Of a stretch of 64,000 nt of DNA, positions 1 to 11,616 are shown piece after piece. Positions within the stretch are counted from its first letter, which is position 1. Each line of letters begins with the position of its first letter. This DNA is from Diphasiastrum complanatum. Its lineage: Eukaryota > Streptophyta > Lycopodiopsida > Lycopodiales > Lycopodiaceae. The notes under the pieces were generated by a model. The model saw nothing but the letters and a program-made list of their open reading frames with translations. It was not told the DNA's origin and searched no databases. The translations under genes and the position numbers were made by a program. The stretch is from assembly GCA_029204225.1 (NCBI GenBank), contig CM055102.1, positions 977,863 to 1,041,862 on the forward strand. Direction: 5' to 3'.

Positions 1-821
1 TGTTGGCATAGAACATTGGATATCCCTGATTAGAGATGGGAAAGCATATCAATGGTTTTGTAGTTGGACTTCCAAAGACCCAATGTCAAAATGATTCTAT
101 TTGGGTTGTTGTGGACAAATTAAGTAAGTTAGATGCGTTCATGTTGAAATTCACAAGCTAGTTTGGACGAAACTTGGTCACATGCATTGTAATTGGCAAG
201 ATGGCCATATAAATGAATGCCACACGTGCCAAAGTAGCATAGGATGCTTTTCCAAAGTTTATTCTACATCGTACATTGTAAAGGCCTTTAGATAGGGTAG
301 GGTAGAGATAAAATAGGAGCCAAAAATAGTATCTTTTACATTGTTTTTGGATCTCGAGATTAAGGACCCTAATTAGGGTGGATTTAATGATTACTTAGGT
401 TGGATACTAGGGTTAGGTTATGAGAAGTACAGAGATGTCCTAAAATGCTCATATTCGATCTTGAAATGTATAAATATGTGATGGGATCTCCATCAATTAA
501 TGAGTAAGCAATTGGTTTTCAATCTACCAATGTTGTCAGCGATCTAGATGTTTGATAATTGCTATTTGTGTAGAGTGATTTATCTTTGTGAGATTGATTT
601 GGAAGTTCATGTACTGTAATCTGCTTGTGGCAGTTCGTACTTTCACACTTGTGAAGGCAATTGCATAAATTTGAGCCTACAAGTGGAGTTCAAGCCAACG
701 TGAAGCTAGGAAACACTAAATTGGTTGGTGCTTTAGCTATAGGATCTTAGTTGGATCCATTCAAGGTGCTTCCCCAATCATTTCAAAGGTTTATTGGAGT
801 CTATTTGCTACATTTTTAACA
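1..821 (+). repeat. Copia LTR (5' LTR of decayed element C1)
   Basis: The right end is fixed by ...TTTTTAACA immediately followed by a copia primer-binding site at 822. The window starts with TGTTGG, which pairs with the terminal AACA as the usual TG...CA ends, so the LTR may start exactly at base 1; it could also start upstream. It precedes a decayed gag on the same strand. No second copy of this LTR was seen. Confidence 0.6.
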
Positions 822-833
822 TGGTATCAGAGC
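822..833 (+). other. Primer-binding site, initiator tRNA-Met type
   Basis: TGGTATCAGAGC lies directly after the LTR end. This is the standard plant copia primer site, complementary to the 3' end of initiator tRNA-Met, and it sets the strand of the element as plus. Confidence 0.8.
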
Positions 834-1630
834 ATTGTTATGAAATGAGCCAAATTCTTGCAATTTGATTCACTAGCATCATAGATTTTGATCAACTCAA
901 GGCATTGATTGATTCTTTATGATAATCTATGATTAGTATCTCCATTATTGATCAAATAGAGTTCTTGTAGGATCTAATTTGAAAATGTTTAGGCTTCTAA
1001 AGCCAGGTTCTAATCATTTCTCATCTACAAGATCAAATTAGCAAGTTTCACTTGCATTCTCACACTTGATCCAGAGTGAGTTTTGGAATCAATCTCGAGG
1101 AGTAGCATTCAAGCATTGGAGAGATAGGAGAATTGAAGGTTTTGGAGTTAATTTAGGTTTTTCTCAGGTGTGTGAGAGACCTCCTAAGAGTGATTTAGGT
1201 TCATCTCAAAGAATTTTGCAATCACTCATCATTAAGATCGTTTTTGGTCAAAATTGTCATCTTAGTAGCTTGTGCTTGGAAGGTAGAATGTTTTGACTCT
1301 TATATAAAGTATCAACCTGATCTTATAACAGTGATTTAGAGTGGCATTTATGTGCAATTATATCTTCTTTTCTCAGGTTAATTGGATCTTTATATGCCTT
1401 GTGAAGTTTAGATCAAGGAGGAGTCATTTTTTGATCATTTTTCTACATCAATCAAGCTAGTTTCATTTTTCATTTTTCAATAGAATTGGTTAAGCTCAAG
1501 ATCCAATAGTATCTTGTTGAGAACTCATTTGTTAATCATTATCAGTTCCCTAGATAGTGGGATAGCTAGTTTTTGCATTCTTTCTATTGTGTATCCAGTC
1601 TTTTAGAATCAATCTCTTGTTTAGAGGAAT
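834..1630 (+). other. Untranslated leader of copia element C1
   Basis: This AT-rich stretch lies between the primer site and the first gag ATG. A 76-codon open frame at 1066-1296 shows no family resemblance and is probably chance. Nothing else was recognised. Confidence 0.5.
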
Positions 1631-1968
1631 ATGGCATCAATGAATGCTTATCTTTTGGATTCTAGTGATAGATTGAAAAAATCAAACTATTCCATATGGA
1701 AATTAAGAATGGAATCTATCCTTGTAATGCAAGCCCATCCACCCTCAAAAATCCACTAGATACAAGAAGAGGTGCAAACTAGCCCCCCATTGTATCAAAA
1801 TGAATGTAGCCAATGGACTCCTAAAGGAAGTAGGAGAGTGTTCCTCAGCCCAAGAGGCTTGGAAATCCCTTCAAAAAGTGTATGAGTCAAAGATCACTAC
1901 AAGGTTGCTTGCTTTGAACCATCAAAGTTTTCAAAGCTACCAAAAGAAGGGAGAAAGTGCTTATTCAT
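1631..1968 (+). pseudogene. Decayed copia gag N-terminal fragment (C1)
   Basis: The start ATGGCATC opens a gag of the same general type as element B: a SSDRLKKSNYSIWKLRMES stretch matches B's SSERLSSSNYSTWKVRMES. A TAG follows after about 43 codons. Gag-like coding resumes in another frame (KMNVANGLLKEVGECSSAQ, compare B's KMNVTNELLKEVGKCQSAS) and ends near 1968, where sequence similarity stops. No zinc knuckle, protease or pol follows, so the element is truncated and dead. Confidence 0.75.
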
Positions 1969-3480
1969 ATCGTCACTAGTCTGATTATCAACACATCAAA
2001 TCGGCTATCTATCTCTAGATTGCCCAATTCCAATCCACTAACTGATCTCTAGATTGCTCGTTCTCTACACACTTCTCTTTCTCAACTCCTCTATCATCAA
2101 CTCAGTCTCATCAACTCACAAACTCCTCCCTTGAACCTTCGTCTTTTTCTCTTTTCTATCTTCTCTCTCTTTTACCTGCCATTCATTTTCTTGGTTGTCT
2201 CTTTCTTCAACTGAATATCATTTTTTTTTAGCTCTCCACTCATTGGCATGGTATATGAAGTGTATGTAGTTGGAGTTCACTTTAATGTTTTATTTTTACA
2301 TTTGCTTACTCCAGTTGGATAATCATGTGATCCATGGTCAATAGATATATTTCATGTTTTTGCAGCTTCTAGTTCAACATCCGTATTTTGGTAGCTTCCG
2401 CAATATATGCAATTAGTGGTAGTTTGTTCATAATTTGCAACTTTTACTTTCACAATAAATATTGCAGCAAATCCTATTTTAAACATCCATGTAGGGACAA
2501 TATGTTTTTAAGGCAACAAGAGTTATTGGCAACCCAAACACTCTAGTTGACTTCTAGCATGTTTTGAGTTTAATTTTTTTTAAGTAGACCATGTGATTTG
2601 GCCTCTTGAGATCTTAAATCATGTTGTTAGTGATTTGGCATTTTGGAAAAGCTTATTATGTCTTATTAGGCTCCTAGCCCTAACTCGTTGGACCTTCTAG
2701 CCAGCTTTTAATAGGATTCATCCCTGCTTAAGCTACATTCCACTACGACCAGCTTGTTAATATCATAATTCTTATGGCGAATATCATCATCGATCTTTCT
2801 ATTTGTAGTGCTTTATGCTTTATGTTTTCTTTTGAGTGTAGCTTTTGTGCTACACAGTGGATGGACATATCTTTTTGTGCATGTCTTTTTGGCACGAAAT
2901 GTTCGCACCCAAGAAATATGGGATAATGTGTGTCAAGAGAATGGTTAGTATCAAACAACGAGTAGATATGTTCCCTTAAAATGACAACAAAGCCATACTG
3001 TTTCTTTCAAACACTTTCAATTGTATTGAACAAACATTCTTCAACACCTCTTGACTACGTGTCAGTTATTGGAAGGATTCTCTCCCTCTATATCTCTTGG
3101 GAAGCTTCTCATCGACTTTGGAACTCCCTATTCTTTAAGCAAATTCTTCTCACTTCTTGAAGGAGATCATGCTAGTGTTCTTTTCCATAGTTTGCTGGTT
3201 CTGTTGACCAATAATTTGTGGCTTTCAATATAATTTTCCAATAGGAATGATTGTAGAAGTAAACTAATATTTTCCGAGAATGTTCTACTATGAAATTAAC
3301 TTGTAGTTGTCCATTCCTAATGGTACTAATTTTGAAAAGGTGGTTAAAAATCTTGGACATCCATTTTTCACATATTTCAAAGTTTTTTTTGCTGTTTTGA
3401 GACATAGTAAAGCTCTTGAATAACATCTTGGTATTAAAACCCTATGATATGTCCGCATCATTGTCTCATATGCATCAAAC
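1969..3480. other. No recognisable gene; old intergenic sequence
   Basis: A pyrimidine-rich tract sits at about 2020-2180 (many TCTC and CTTT runs). Short open frames at 2743-2958, 3051-3233, 3172-3426 and 3288-3482 have no recognisable domain and overlap each other on opposite strands. I see nothing I can name. Confidence 0.4.
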
Positions 3481-3484
3481 ACCT

Positions 3485-3781
3485 CAAACTAAGTTGTGAA
3501 TAATCATGCCAGAAACTTGGTTTTGTTTCAAACGATACACAAGTGATGCTCCGAGTAAGTGTCACCTATTTGATACCATGGTCACACCGACAGTCATGTA
3601 TGCAACAAAGACTTGGTGTATGGATTACTATGCTTTCACGTATGATTCGAACGAAACCTTCTGTCCCTCACCAGATTGTACTTGCAGAGTTGCAGTTCCT
3701 CCATTACAGGTTGAGGCTATCAACCAGGGATTTCACCTCTCATGGTTTTCTCAAGTAGGAAGGCTGCTTGACTACTATTAG
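3485..3781 (+). pseudogene. Possible LINE-type reverse transcriptase C-terminal scrap
   Basis: A 91-codon frame starting at 3506 contains CHLFDTMVTPTVMYATKTW. It resembles the 'LFD.LV.P..LYG.E.W' stretch that follows the fingers/palm region in plant and moss LINE reverse transcriptases. The next part in the +1 frame (TKPSVPHQIVLAEL) also fits that region. No catalytic motif is present, so this is only a fragment. The match is from memory of the family and is moderate. Confidence 0.4.
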
Positions 3782-3799
3782 AATAATAAATGTAAATGA

Positions 3800-4218
3800 T
3801 GTAGAAGCCATAGGTTACTATGACCCAAAAGGTCGAGATCTATGTAACCATGGTCATTTATATTCTAGGCCCAAGCTAGTATGAAACTAACTTGTAGGGA
3901 CTCGTGGGTCCACTAGGGGCCTATACATGTGAATTAAGTACCTAACTTGTTATCTGGAGTACTTAATAATTTTATGTAACTTATGGTAGCTAGATAGCCA
4001 TTAGTTAAGTTATTGGACAACCAATAGTCATGAAGGTAGGTAGCCATCTTGGACTACTTATATGTAGCCATTCATTTGTATGAGACACACTTTTGTTAAG
4101 CAATCTACTGTTCATATTGGTTGTCCACAAGTTTCTACAAGAGGGTCATCTAAAGATCTGTCTCTTCTCTTTGAGAATACTTTGTGTTGATGAATAGTCT
4201 TGATTCTGGATTCCTACA
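3800..4218 (+). repeat. Copia 5' LTR of element C2
   Basis: The 419-bp segment has perfect 5-bp inverted ends (TGTAG at 3800, CTACA ending at 4218) and is followed directly by a tRNA-Met-type primer site. It is the 5' LTR of the decayed plus-strand copia element into which element A inserted. No matching 3' LTR is seen after the pol remnant ends near 12519. Confidence 0.75.
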
Positions 4219-4231
4219 TGCTATCAGAGCC
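4219..4231 (+). other. Primer-binding site of C2 (one mismatch)
   Basis: TGCTATCAGAGCC abuts the LTR end. It differs from the canonical TGGTATCAGAGCC at the third base. The difference fits decay of an old element. Confidence 0.7.
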
Positions 4232-4819
4232 ATTTTTTGGAATTGATTGCTTGCTGGAGGGCACCCAATAGGCAGCCACATTTCTCCTCTTTTGGTTCAT
4301 AAAAATCATAATTTTTCTGATTTTTGTGGAGAGAGAACTGTTCGACTCCTTGTTTTTTGTGCAAGAAATTATAGGGAAAAGCTTGGAACCTCCACTCATT
4401 TGGGAGCCAACAGTAAGACGCCCATGCTCAACTAGTTTTCATGTGATTGAAATCATATTACATGCTTCAAATTTTAGATTTTCTTCTTGGAGGAGGGCGC
4501 CCATCTACCTTGAAGACAAATGTGTTTTTGACACATTTTTAGTGGCTGAAATTTTTCTATTTTTGAGCCTGGAAGAAGGTCCTACCATATGCTCCATTAG
4601 TACATTGAGTGCACACCATTTTACTACAAAAGTTTTGGTTCTGGTTTTGGCTTCATTGGAAGCCTGCATATTACTAGTTATTTTGTTATTTCAGTAGAAT
4701 ACAACCACCTATATCTTCTTGTGAATGAGCTATTGCATGTGGTGTATTCCAATCTATAGTGCTCATTTATTCAGCTATGATCTTGGTGATTTTTTAGTAG
4801 ATTTTGGCCTGAAATCTGT
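4232..4819 (+). other. Internal region of C2 with gag not recognisable
   Basis: Open frames of 62-123 codons (4247-4435, 4326-4697) lie here but show no gag, zinc-knuckle or protease motif. The distance from the primer site to the integrase core is only about 600 bp, so gag, protease and the start of integrase appear deleted. Confidence 0.5.
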
Positions 4820-5883
4820 TTTGGGCATACTTTGAAGATACTATGTATCGACCGAGGAGGGGAATACATTAAAAGTATGTTCGGCACGTTTCTTCAAAGC
4901 AAAGGCATTCTACATCAAATGACTACACCTTACACACCGCAACAAAATGGTGTTGCCGAGAGGCAAAATCGCACAATCATGGAGATGGCTCGTTGCATGC
5001 TTAAGGCAAAGGGCGTTCCCCACAAGTTTTGGGCTGAAGCGGTTATTCGACGACATACAATAGTAATCGGTGTCCGACTAAAGACTTGAAGATTTTGACT
5101 CCTTATGAAGTTTGGTATGATTTGGTATCACCACTAATGTTGAAGAGGAGGGGCTGCCATCATCCTCTAATGGACAACCCACTGGTTCTTCAAGTGAATA
5201 GCCCATAATTCATCAAGAGGAGCAAATTTATGAAGAGGAACAGCCTGTCGAAAACTTTGGACAGCATAGTCCGATTTCAGAGCACTTTGGATAGCAAAGT
5301 GTTGACGGTTTAGATCACTTTGGACAGCAAAGCATTGATCAAAGTAAGGCTATTGGACAACCTAAACCAGTCCCTAAATGGCTGTTGCAGACTTTGCAGG
5401 ACAACAAAGTGAACCGCTTCTATGAAGGGAAGACTCGTGCCTCATCTAAATCAATAGAATTTGCTGATTTTTCTGATTTTGCTCTTACGTCTATTGAGGA
5501 TAGTGCAATAGAACCCGTTTTTTATGAGCAGGCTAGAGGAGTGAAATGTTGGGAGGACGGATGAAAGAGGAGTATGACTCACTCATAAAGAACCAAATAT
5601 GGGTTCTTGTTGATCTTCCACATGAAAAGAAAACAATTGGCTGTAAATGGGTTTATAAGATCAAGTACAAGTCCGATGGTACTGTTGAAAGGTACAAGGC
5701 AAGACTTGTTGCCAAAGGTTGTGCGCAAAAGGAGGGCATTGATTGTGACGAAACTTTTGCACCTACTGCATGAATAACTACTGTAAGGATAGTCACTACT
5801 TTGGCTGCCCATCATGGTTGGCGTATGCACCAACTTGACATAAAGACAGCCTTCCTCAATGTTCATCTTAATGAGGAAGTTTA
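4820..5883 (+). pseudogene. Decayed copia integrase/RT, 5' part of C2 pol
   Basis: An integrase core stretch (4832-5089) holds CIDRGGEY, then PYTPQQNGVAERQNRT, which carry the second Asp and the Glu of the DDE triad. After a frame break, 5546-5773 gives the start of the RT domain ([21 protein letters not shown]) up to ETFAPTA, where an in-frame TGA interrupts. RT-like coding then continues (HQLDIKTAFLN). It is cut by the insertion of element A at 5884 within the AFLNVHLNEEVY stretch. The other half resumes at 11617. Confidence 0.85.
5879..5883. repeat. Target-site duplication of element A, left copy
   Basis: gttta precedes the TGTGAAAAAT end of element A. The same five bases follow its other end at 11617-11621. 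Confidence 0.9.
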
Positions 5884-6538
5884 TGTGAAAAATACAGATC
5901 CTAAGTGGATCTAAACTCCAAGATCATTGGCTTGAATGCTTGCACTCCAAACTACATAAGCTAGGAATTGGCAACACATTCTATGCTACCTAGAATGCAA
6001 AGAACTTGATCAAAAAGCATTTATCACAAATGGAAACTTCCATAAACATCAAGTGCGGCCCAAAATAGCATTATACAGTCCATAATACATCAGCCTATCA
6101 CTTTTGGAAAGCACCTAAGATCATACACAATAGCTTGAAGACAATACACACAACAATGCTCTCAATGGAGGAAGAAACAATGACAATGATCTATTGATCT
6201 CAATGAAGCATACAAAAGGTTTCTCCAACCTGTTCTCCACGACTTCCCTACTATTTATGGATGAGGAAGATGACTCTCTCTCCTCTCTCTAGAAGGTACT
6301 TGACCCTAGATATTCCCTATATAGGAAAAATAGCTAAAAATGGCTTATATGACCAAAATACATCAAAATGGTCTCATTTTGAAGGGTATGAAGTTTGACA
6401 CTTCATCATACTGAAAAAATACAGTAAATAAAAACATTGTGGCCTGGTTCACACGTGTGAAACTCCAGAACCAAAACTATTTACAATTTTAGTCAATTTA
6501 GGCCTCAAACTAGCTAGGAAATGTTGACAATTTTCACA
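5884..6538 (-). repeat. Element A 3' LTR (left in window)
   Basis: This 655-bp LTR is read on the minus strand from TGTGAAAATTG at 6538 to ATTTTTCACA at 5884. Compared base by base with the other LTR of A, I find one difference (C at the site reading AGAACCAAA here, T in the other copy). It carries a 14-bp palindrome with a CACGTG core at 6448-6461. The gag-pol stop codon lies inside its first bases. Confidence 0.95.
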
Positions 6539-9500
6539 CTCCCTCTTCAACATTGGATGCTAGTTTCAACATAGTCTTTGAGCACATTCCAAGATTAGAT
6601 CTATGCATTAAATATAGGTCCTTTCCCAATGGTTTGGTGAAGATATCAGCCACACACTCCTTTGAAGAGACATGTTGAAGCTCCACCTCTTTGGCAATGA
6701 CTTGATCTCTCACAAAATGGTGAGCAATCTCAATGTGCTTGCTCCTTGCATGAAAAACAGGATTGCTTGCCAAGCTTTGGGCTGAAAGGTTATCACAAAG
6801 TATGATTGGAGTCTTCTCTGGTTCCAGCAAGTGAAGATCCAATAACATCCTCTTGATCCAAAGAATCTCCTTGGTGCATGTTGTTAATGCCTTGTACTCG
6901 GCTTCGGTGGAAGATAGAGAGATAGTTGGTTGCTTCTTTGATAGCCATGAGACCACTCCATCTCCAAGATAGATTGCAAAGGCACTTGTTGACTTCCTAT
7001 CCATTTGATCACCTGCAAAATCTGAATCAACTCCTTGGTGCTTGCTTTAGCCCATACAAACTCTTTTGGAGATAGCACACATGATTAGGCTCATCATGTG
7101 AAACATAGCCCTCGGGTTGCTCCATGTAAATATCTTCATCTTTGCCATGGGTGCAAAGGTCTCATCATAGTCAATACCATATTCTTGAGCATACCCCTTT
7201 GCCACCAACCTTGCCTTGTACTTGTTGATTGATCCATCTTGATTTGTCTTGATCTTGAAGATCCACTTACAACCAATTGCCTTCTTGTCCTTTGGAAGCT
7301 TTACCAACCTCCATGTGTTGCTTTTGATGAGTGCTTGATGCTCATGATCCATGGCTTGGATCCATTCCTTCTTTTGAATTGCTTCACCTACACAAGTTGG
7401 TTCATCAAAAGAGGTAAGAAAAGCAAAGTTAGAGTTGTCCACCACTTGCTTTCCTTTTTCATCATAGGTTAGCCTTGATGGCTTAGCCCTTTGCCTTTGA
7501 GTCTTCCTTGAAGTTTGCTTTGGAGTGGCATCTCCATCTTCATCCAAGACATCTTGCACATCATGATGATTAGTAGGCACATCAACATCAACACCAACAA
7601 CATTGGAAACATTCTCTTCATGAAAGATGACATCCCTACTTATGACAACTTTCTTTGTAGAAGGAATGTACACTTTGTAAGCCTTGCTTACTTCACTATA
7701 GCCAACAAACACACCCTTCTTTGATGAAGGATCTTCTTTAGTTCTATCATCAAGTGTGATATTGACAAAACATGTACATCCAAAGATCCTACAATGCTTG
7801 ACACTCGGCCTTCTACCATAAAGAACCTCATGAGGAGTTTTACCATCCAAGGAAGCACTTGTCCATCTATTACATAGATAGTTAGCACATGCTAAAGCTT
7901 CCCCCCAAAAAGACTTAGCAAGATTAGCATGTAGTCTCATTGCCTTGGCACATTCACAAAGGGTTCTATTCTTCCTCTCGGCCACTCCATTCTGTTGTGG
8001 AGTCCTAGGACTAGACATCTCCCTCTTAATCCCATGTGCTATACAAAAGTCTTTGAACCTATTTGAGGTGTATTCCCCTCCATTATCAGATCTTAAGCAT
8101 TTGATCTTTGTATTGAATTGGTTTTCCATTTCATTCTTGAACTTGACAAATGCAGCAAACACTTCATCCTTACTTTTAAGAAGATAGATCCAAGTATACC
8201 TACTAAAGTCATCAATGAAAGTTGCATACATCTTTGCCCCACCATTGCTAGTTGTACTAGAAGAATGAATATCAGAATGCACAAGTTGAAAAGCTTCTTT
8301 AGATCTAGAAGTAGATCTAGAATAAGCAAGTCTATGAGATTTGGACAAGGCACAATGTTCACAAACACTATTGTTTGCAACAAGACTTTTAGGGAGACCA
8401 AGAACAAGCTCTTTCTTTGCCATTACCTCCAAAGATTTGAAGTTGGGATGGCCCAACCTCTTGTGCCAAACTTCTTGGTTTGTCAATTGCTCCCTAGCCA
8501 TACATCCTTCATGATTAGAGATCACACATGAATCAAGCTTGAAAAGTTTACCATGCCTCCTACCTTGAGCAATCAAGGATCCACATTTACTTATCAAACA
8601 TGCATCTCCAATGAACTCCACATCAAGTCCTTTGTCAATCATTTGACTTACACTAAGCAAATTCTTAGTGATTGAAGGAATGTACAAAACATTTTCAAGA
8701 TTTGCTTTCCTATTTGTTGAAAGGGAAATAGGAATAGTGCCTATGCCTTTGATGTCACATTGACCATCATTTGCAGTGTAGATGATGTTACTTTCTCCCT
8801 CATAAGACAATAAGGATGTAAAGTATTCCTTATGTCTTGTCATGTGAGATGAGGCTCCACTATCAATCCACCAAGGATCATTATCATCTATGTTGGCTAA
8901 CAAACTTGAAGTCATAACAAGTGATTCACATATGTTATGTTTTTCCTCATCTATTGTAAGATTTCCTTGCCTCTCTCCTTGCTCTCTTTTCTTCTTATAA
9001 CATTCATTTGCAAAATGACCTTTTATCCCACAATAAAAGCACTTGAACTTTGACTTATTGTTCTTAGTAGAAGAGGAAGAGGAAGAGTGATCATCATGAT
9101 CAAAGTTACCACCTTTGGACCATTTCCCTTTGCCTTTACCTTTGCCCTTGAATTTGCCTTTTGTGAAGAAAGCCTCTTCACCTCCACCTTGCAAGGATGC
9201 ACCATCAAGCTTTGATTGCAACCTATGTTCTTCAGCCAATACGATTTCTTGCAAGTCAACCACACTTGGCAAGACTCTTTGAATGGCAAAACTTTGCACA
9301 AGGTTAGCATGTTCATTTAGCAAACCATTCAACATAACTTGGACTATTTCACCATCTTTTATGTTCTCATCAATGCATGCTAAATCATCACTTAGGGACT
9401 TAACTCTCAAGATAAATGCATGAGCACTTTCACCCTCTCTTTGCCTACTAGAAAATATTTGTCTCCTTAGGGTCAATACCCTAGATGTGGACTTTGATTC

Positions 9501-9788
9501 AAAGAGCTTCTTTAAGGCATTCCATGCCTCACTTGCACTTTGACACTTTCCAACTTCCTTGAGAAGTTCATTTGTAACATTCATTTTAATGATATGAAGA
9601 GCCCTTTTGGCCTTCTTATCAAACCTTTGTTGCTCTTGAAGTGTGAGAGGTCTCTCTTCAATTTCTGCAACTATGTCCATGAGTTCATTCAACTCAAGTA
9701 AGGACTCCATCCTCACTTTCCAAGTAGAGTAGTTTGATGAACTCAACCTTTCACTAGACTCTAGCATGATCCCACCATTGGAAGCCAT
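6534..9788 (-). pseudogene. Copia gag-pol of element A, RT deleted and frameshifted
   Basis: The reading frame starts at the ATG ending at 9788 and runs 913 codons to 7047. It holds gag, the CCHC zinc knuckle CFYCGIKGHFANEC, the protease WIDSGASSHM, the integrase HHCC and DDE core, and the first part of RT. The first deletion shifts the frame and a stop follows about 30 codons later. After the second deletion the original frame returns (97+602 is a multiple of three), giving the RNase H end (6534-7004, including SLSSTEAEYKAL). Several residues differ from B, for example Cys for Leu in the integrase KH-RIFG stretch. B is the intact reference copy. Confidence 0.95.
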
Positions 9789-10949
9789 GATTCTAATGTT
9801 TCTTCAACTTTTAGGTTCTGTCCTAAAGCACTTAGCACTCACTTTTCTCTCAGCAAATGATAGATAAAGAGATCTATTGAAGATTTAGGACCCTAAAACA
9901 CTTCTATCTTGAACCTAGATGGTTTCCAAGCATAGAAAGGAAGATTGAAACACATGCAACACTTTGCACACACTAAGAATGGATTACAAAATCAAACCAA
10001 CCTGAACACACTCTTGCTTAAGCTCTCAAACTTTCTAGCAAGTGACCAAATCAAGTTATGGTGTGAAGAGTTACTTGCATTCTTAGAAAATACCCAAAAC
10101 TAGGATGCCAAGATTACCTAGTAATGAACAAACTTGATCAACATATGATCAACACACTAAGATATTGATTCAACCTGTAAAACCACATGTAAACCACACT
10201 TCTAAAAGTTTATAAACTCCAGCAAGTGATAAATACAAGATTTAGAGGTGAATGAATGAGCACACTTAGTGAATCACAAGACTAGCTTCACTATCTTGTC
10301 AAATCTTGGTGTTTAGATGTAGATCTAAGATCACTTCACATGAGAATGTTCCTCAACCTGTTAAGAACCTGAAAACACACTTGCATAATGGTTAACACCT
10401 TCCAGCAAATGCTCCAATCAAATTACATAAGGAGAGTTACTTACATGCTCAACAAAGTACACCAAAATTTATGCCAAAATTGATGACAATCTTTACAATA
10501 TGCTCTTCACAATGGAGCTTACAATATGTTCACCCAAAAAAGGGGATCTTTCATCCAAATGGGAGCTTTGCTCAGCCTTTAGGAGAATTACAACTCACTC
10601 AAAAGAGCATTTGTCATCCACTTAAGGAGAAGTTTCATCCACTTAAGGAGAGTGTTCATCCAAGAATGGAGATTGTCAACAATAGGATTGAAAAGAACAT
10701 TGTTAGTATTGAATATGCACAAGCCTCACAATCACAAATGATTAGGTGTTATGATCTGATCCAAAATAGTTTCTTTTCAGCCTCTGATCTTCAATAGACC
10801 TGAAATATGCTTTTGATCCACAAGTTCAACTCACAAAACAAAGGTTAGTAAGATTTGATCAACAAAGCAATGCAAAATCATGCTAGAACTTGATCAAACA
10901 TCCAAATATCACCAAAAATGGAATACTTACTGTAAATAGAAGCCAACCA
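9789..10949 (-). other. Untranslated leader of element A
   Basis: About 1.16 kb lies between primer site and gag ATG, matching B's leader (26177-27337) closely. A plus-strand open frame at 10471-10797 is antisense to the leader, has no known domain and is treated as chance. The leader has a short internal repeat of 'cacttaaggaga' around 10620-10650. Confidence 0.75.
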
Positions 10950-10961
10950 GCTCTGATACCA
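10950..10961 (-). other. Primer-binding site of element A
   Basis: Read on the minus strand this is TGGTATCAGAGC, next to the LTR end at 10962. It matches the 3' end of initiator tRNA-Met, as in most plant copia elements. Confidence 0.9.
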
Positions 10962-11616
10962 TGTGAAAAATACAGATCCTAAGTGGATCTAAACTCCAAG
11001 ATCATTGGCTTGAATGCTTGCACTCCAAACTACATAAGCTAGGAATTGGCAACACATTCTATGCTACCTAGAATGCAAAGAACTTGATCAAAAAGCATTT
11101 ATCACAAATGGAAACTTCCATAAACATCAAGTGCGGCCCAAAATAGCATTATACAGTCCATAATACATCAGCCTATCACTTTTGGAAAGCACCTAAGATC
11201 ATACACAATAGCTTGAAGACAATACACACAACAATGCTCTCAATGGAGGAAGAAACAATGACAATGATCTATTGATCTCAATGAAGCATACAAAAGGTTT
11301 CTCCAACCTGTTCTCCACGACTTCCCTACTATTTATGGATGAGGAAGATGACTCTCTCTCCTCTCTCTAGAAGGTACTTGACCCTAGATATTCCCTATAT
11401 AGGAAAAATAGCTAAAAATGGCTTATATGACCAAAATACATCAAAATGGTCTCATTTTGAAGGGTATGAAGTTTGACACTTCATCATACTGAAAAAATAC
11501 AGTAAATAAAAACATTGTGGCCTGGTTCACACGTGTGAAACTCCAGAACTAAAACTATTTACAATTTTAGTCAATTTAGGCCTCAAACTAGCTAGGAAAT
11601 GTTGACAATTTTCACA
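10962..11616 (-). repeat. Element A 5' LTR (right in window)
   Basis: This 655-bp LTR is the promoter copy for the minus-strand element. A TATA-like CTATATAGG lies in its middle near 11395. The CACGTG palindrome is at 11526-11539. Only one base differs from the partner LTR, which implies a recent insertion. Confidence 0.95.

Larger units (their letters stand above)
5884..11616 (-). mobile_element. Copia element A, deleted derivative nested in C2
   Basis: This 5733-bp minus-strand Ty1/copia element has 655-bp LTRs at both ends, a tRNA-Met primer site (10950-10961), a purine tract next to the 3' LTR, and a gttta target duplication. It is nearly identical to element B (6432 bp). The 699-bp length difference is fully explained by two internal deletions, one at 7136/7137 (97 bp of B missing) and one at 7027/7028 (602 bp missing). 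Together they remove most of RT, including the YVDD site, so A cannot move by itself. It could be mobilised by an intact relative such as B, because its LTRs, primer site and gag are intact. Confidence 0.95.

Noticed and set aside
822-833. TGGTATCAGAGC as a tRNA gene fragment
   Set aside because: It is a 12-13 bp primer-binding site next to LTR ends; no cloverleaf surrounds any of its copies.
8118-8531. Antisense open frames inside element A (and the matching ones in B at 28451-29008, 29402-29611 and 29654-29887)
   Set aside because: They lie opposite gag-pol, recur only because A and B are the same family, and show no domain.
10471-10797. 108-codon plus-strand frame in the leader of A
   Set aside because: It is antisense to the leader, lacks a known domain and its counterpart in B carries no matching product; treated as chance.
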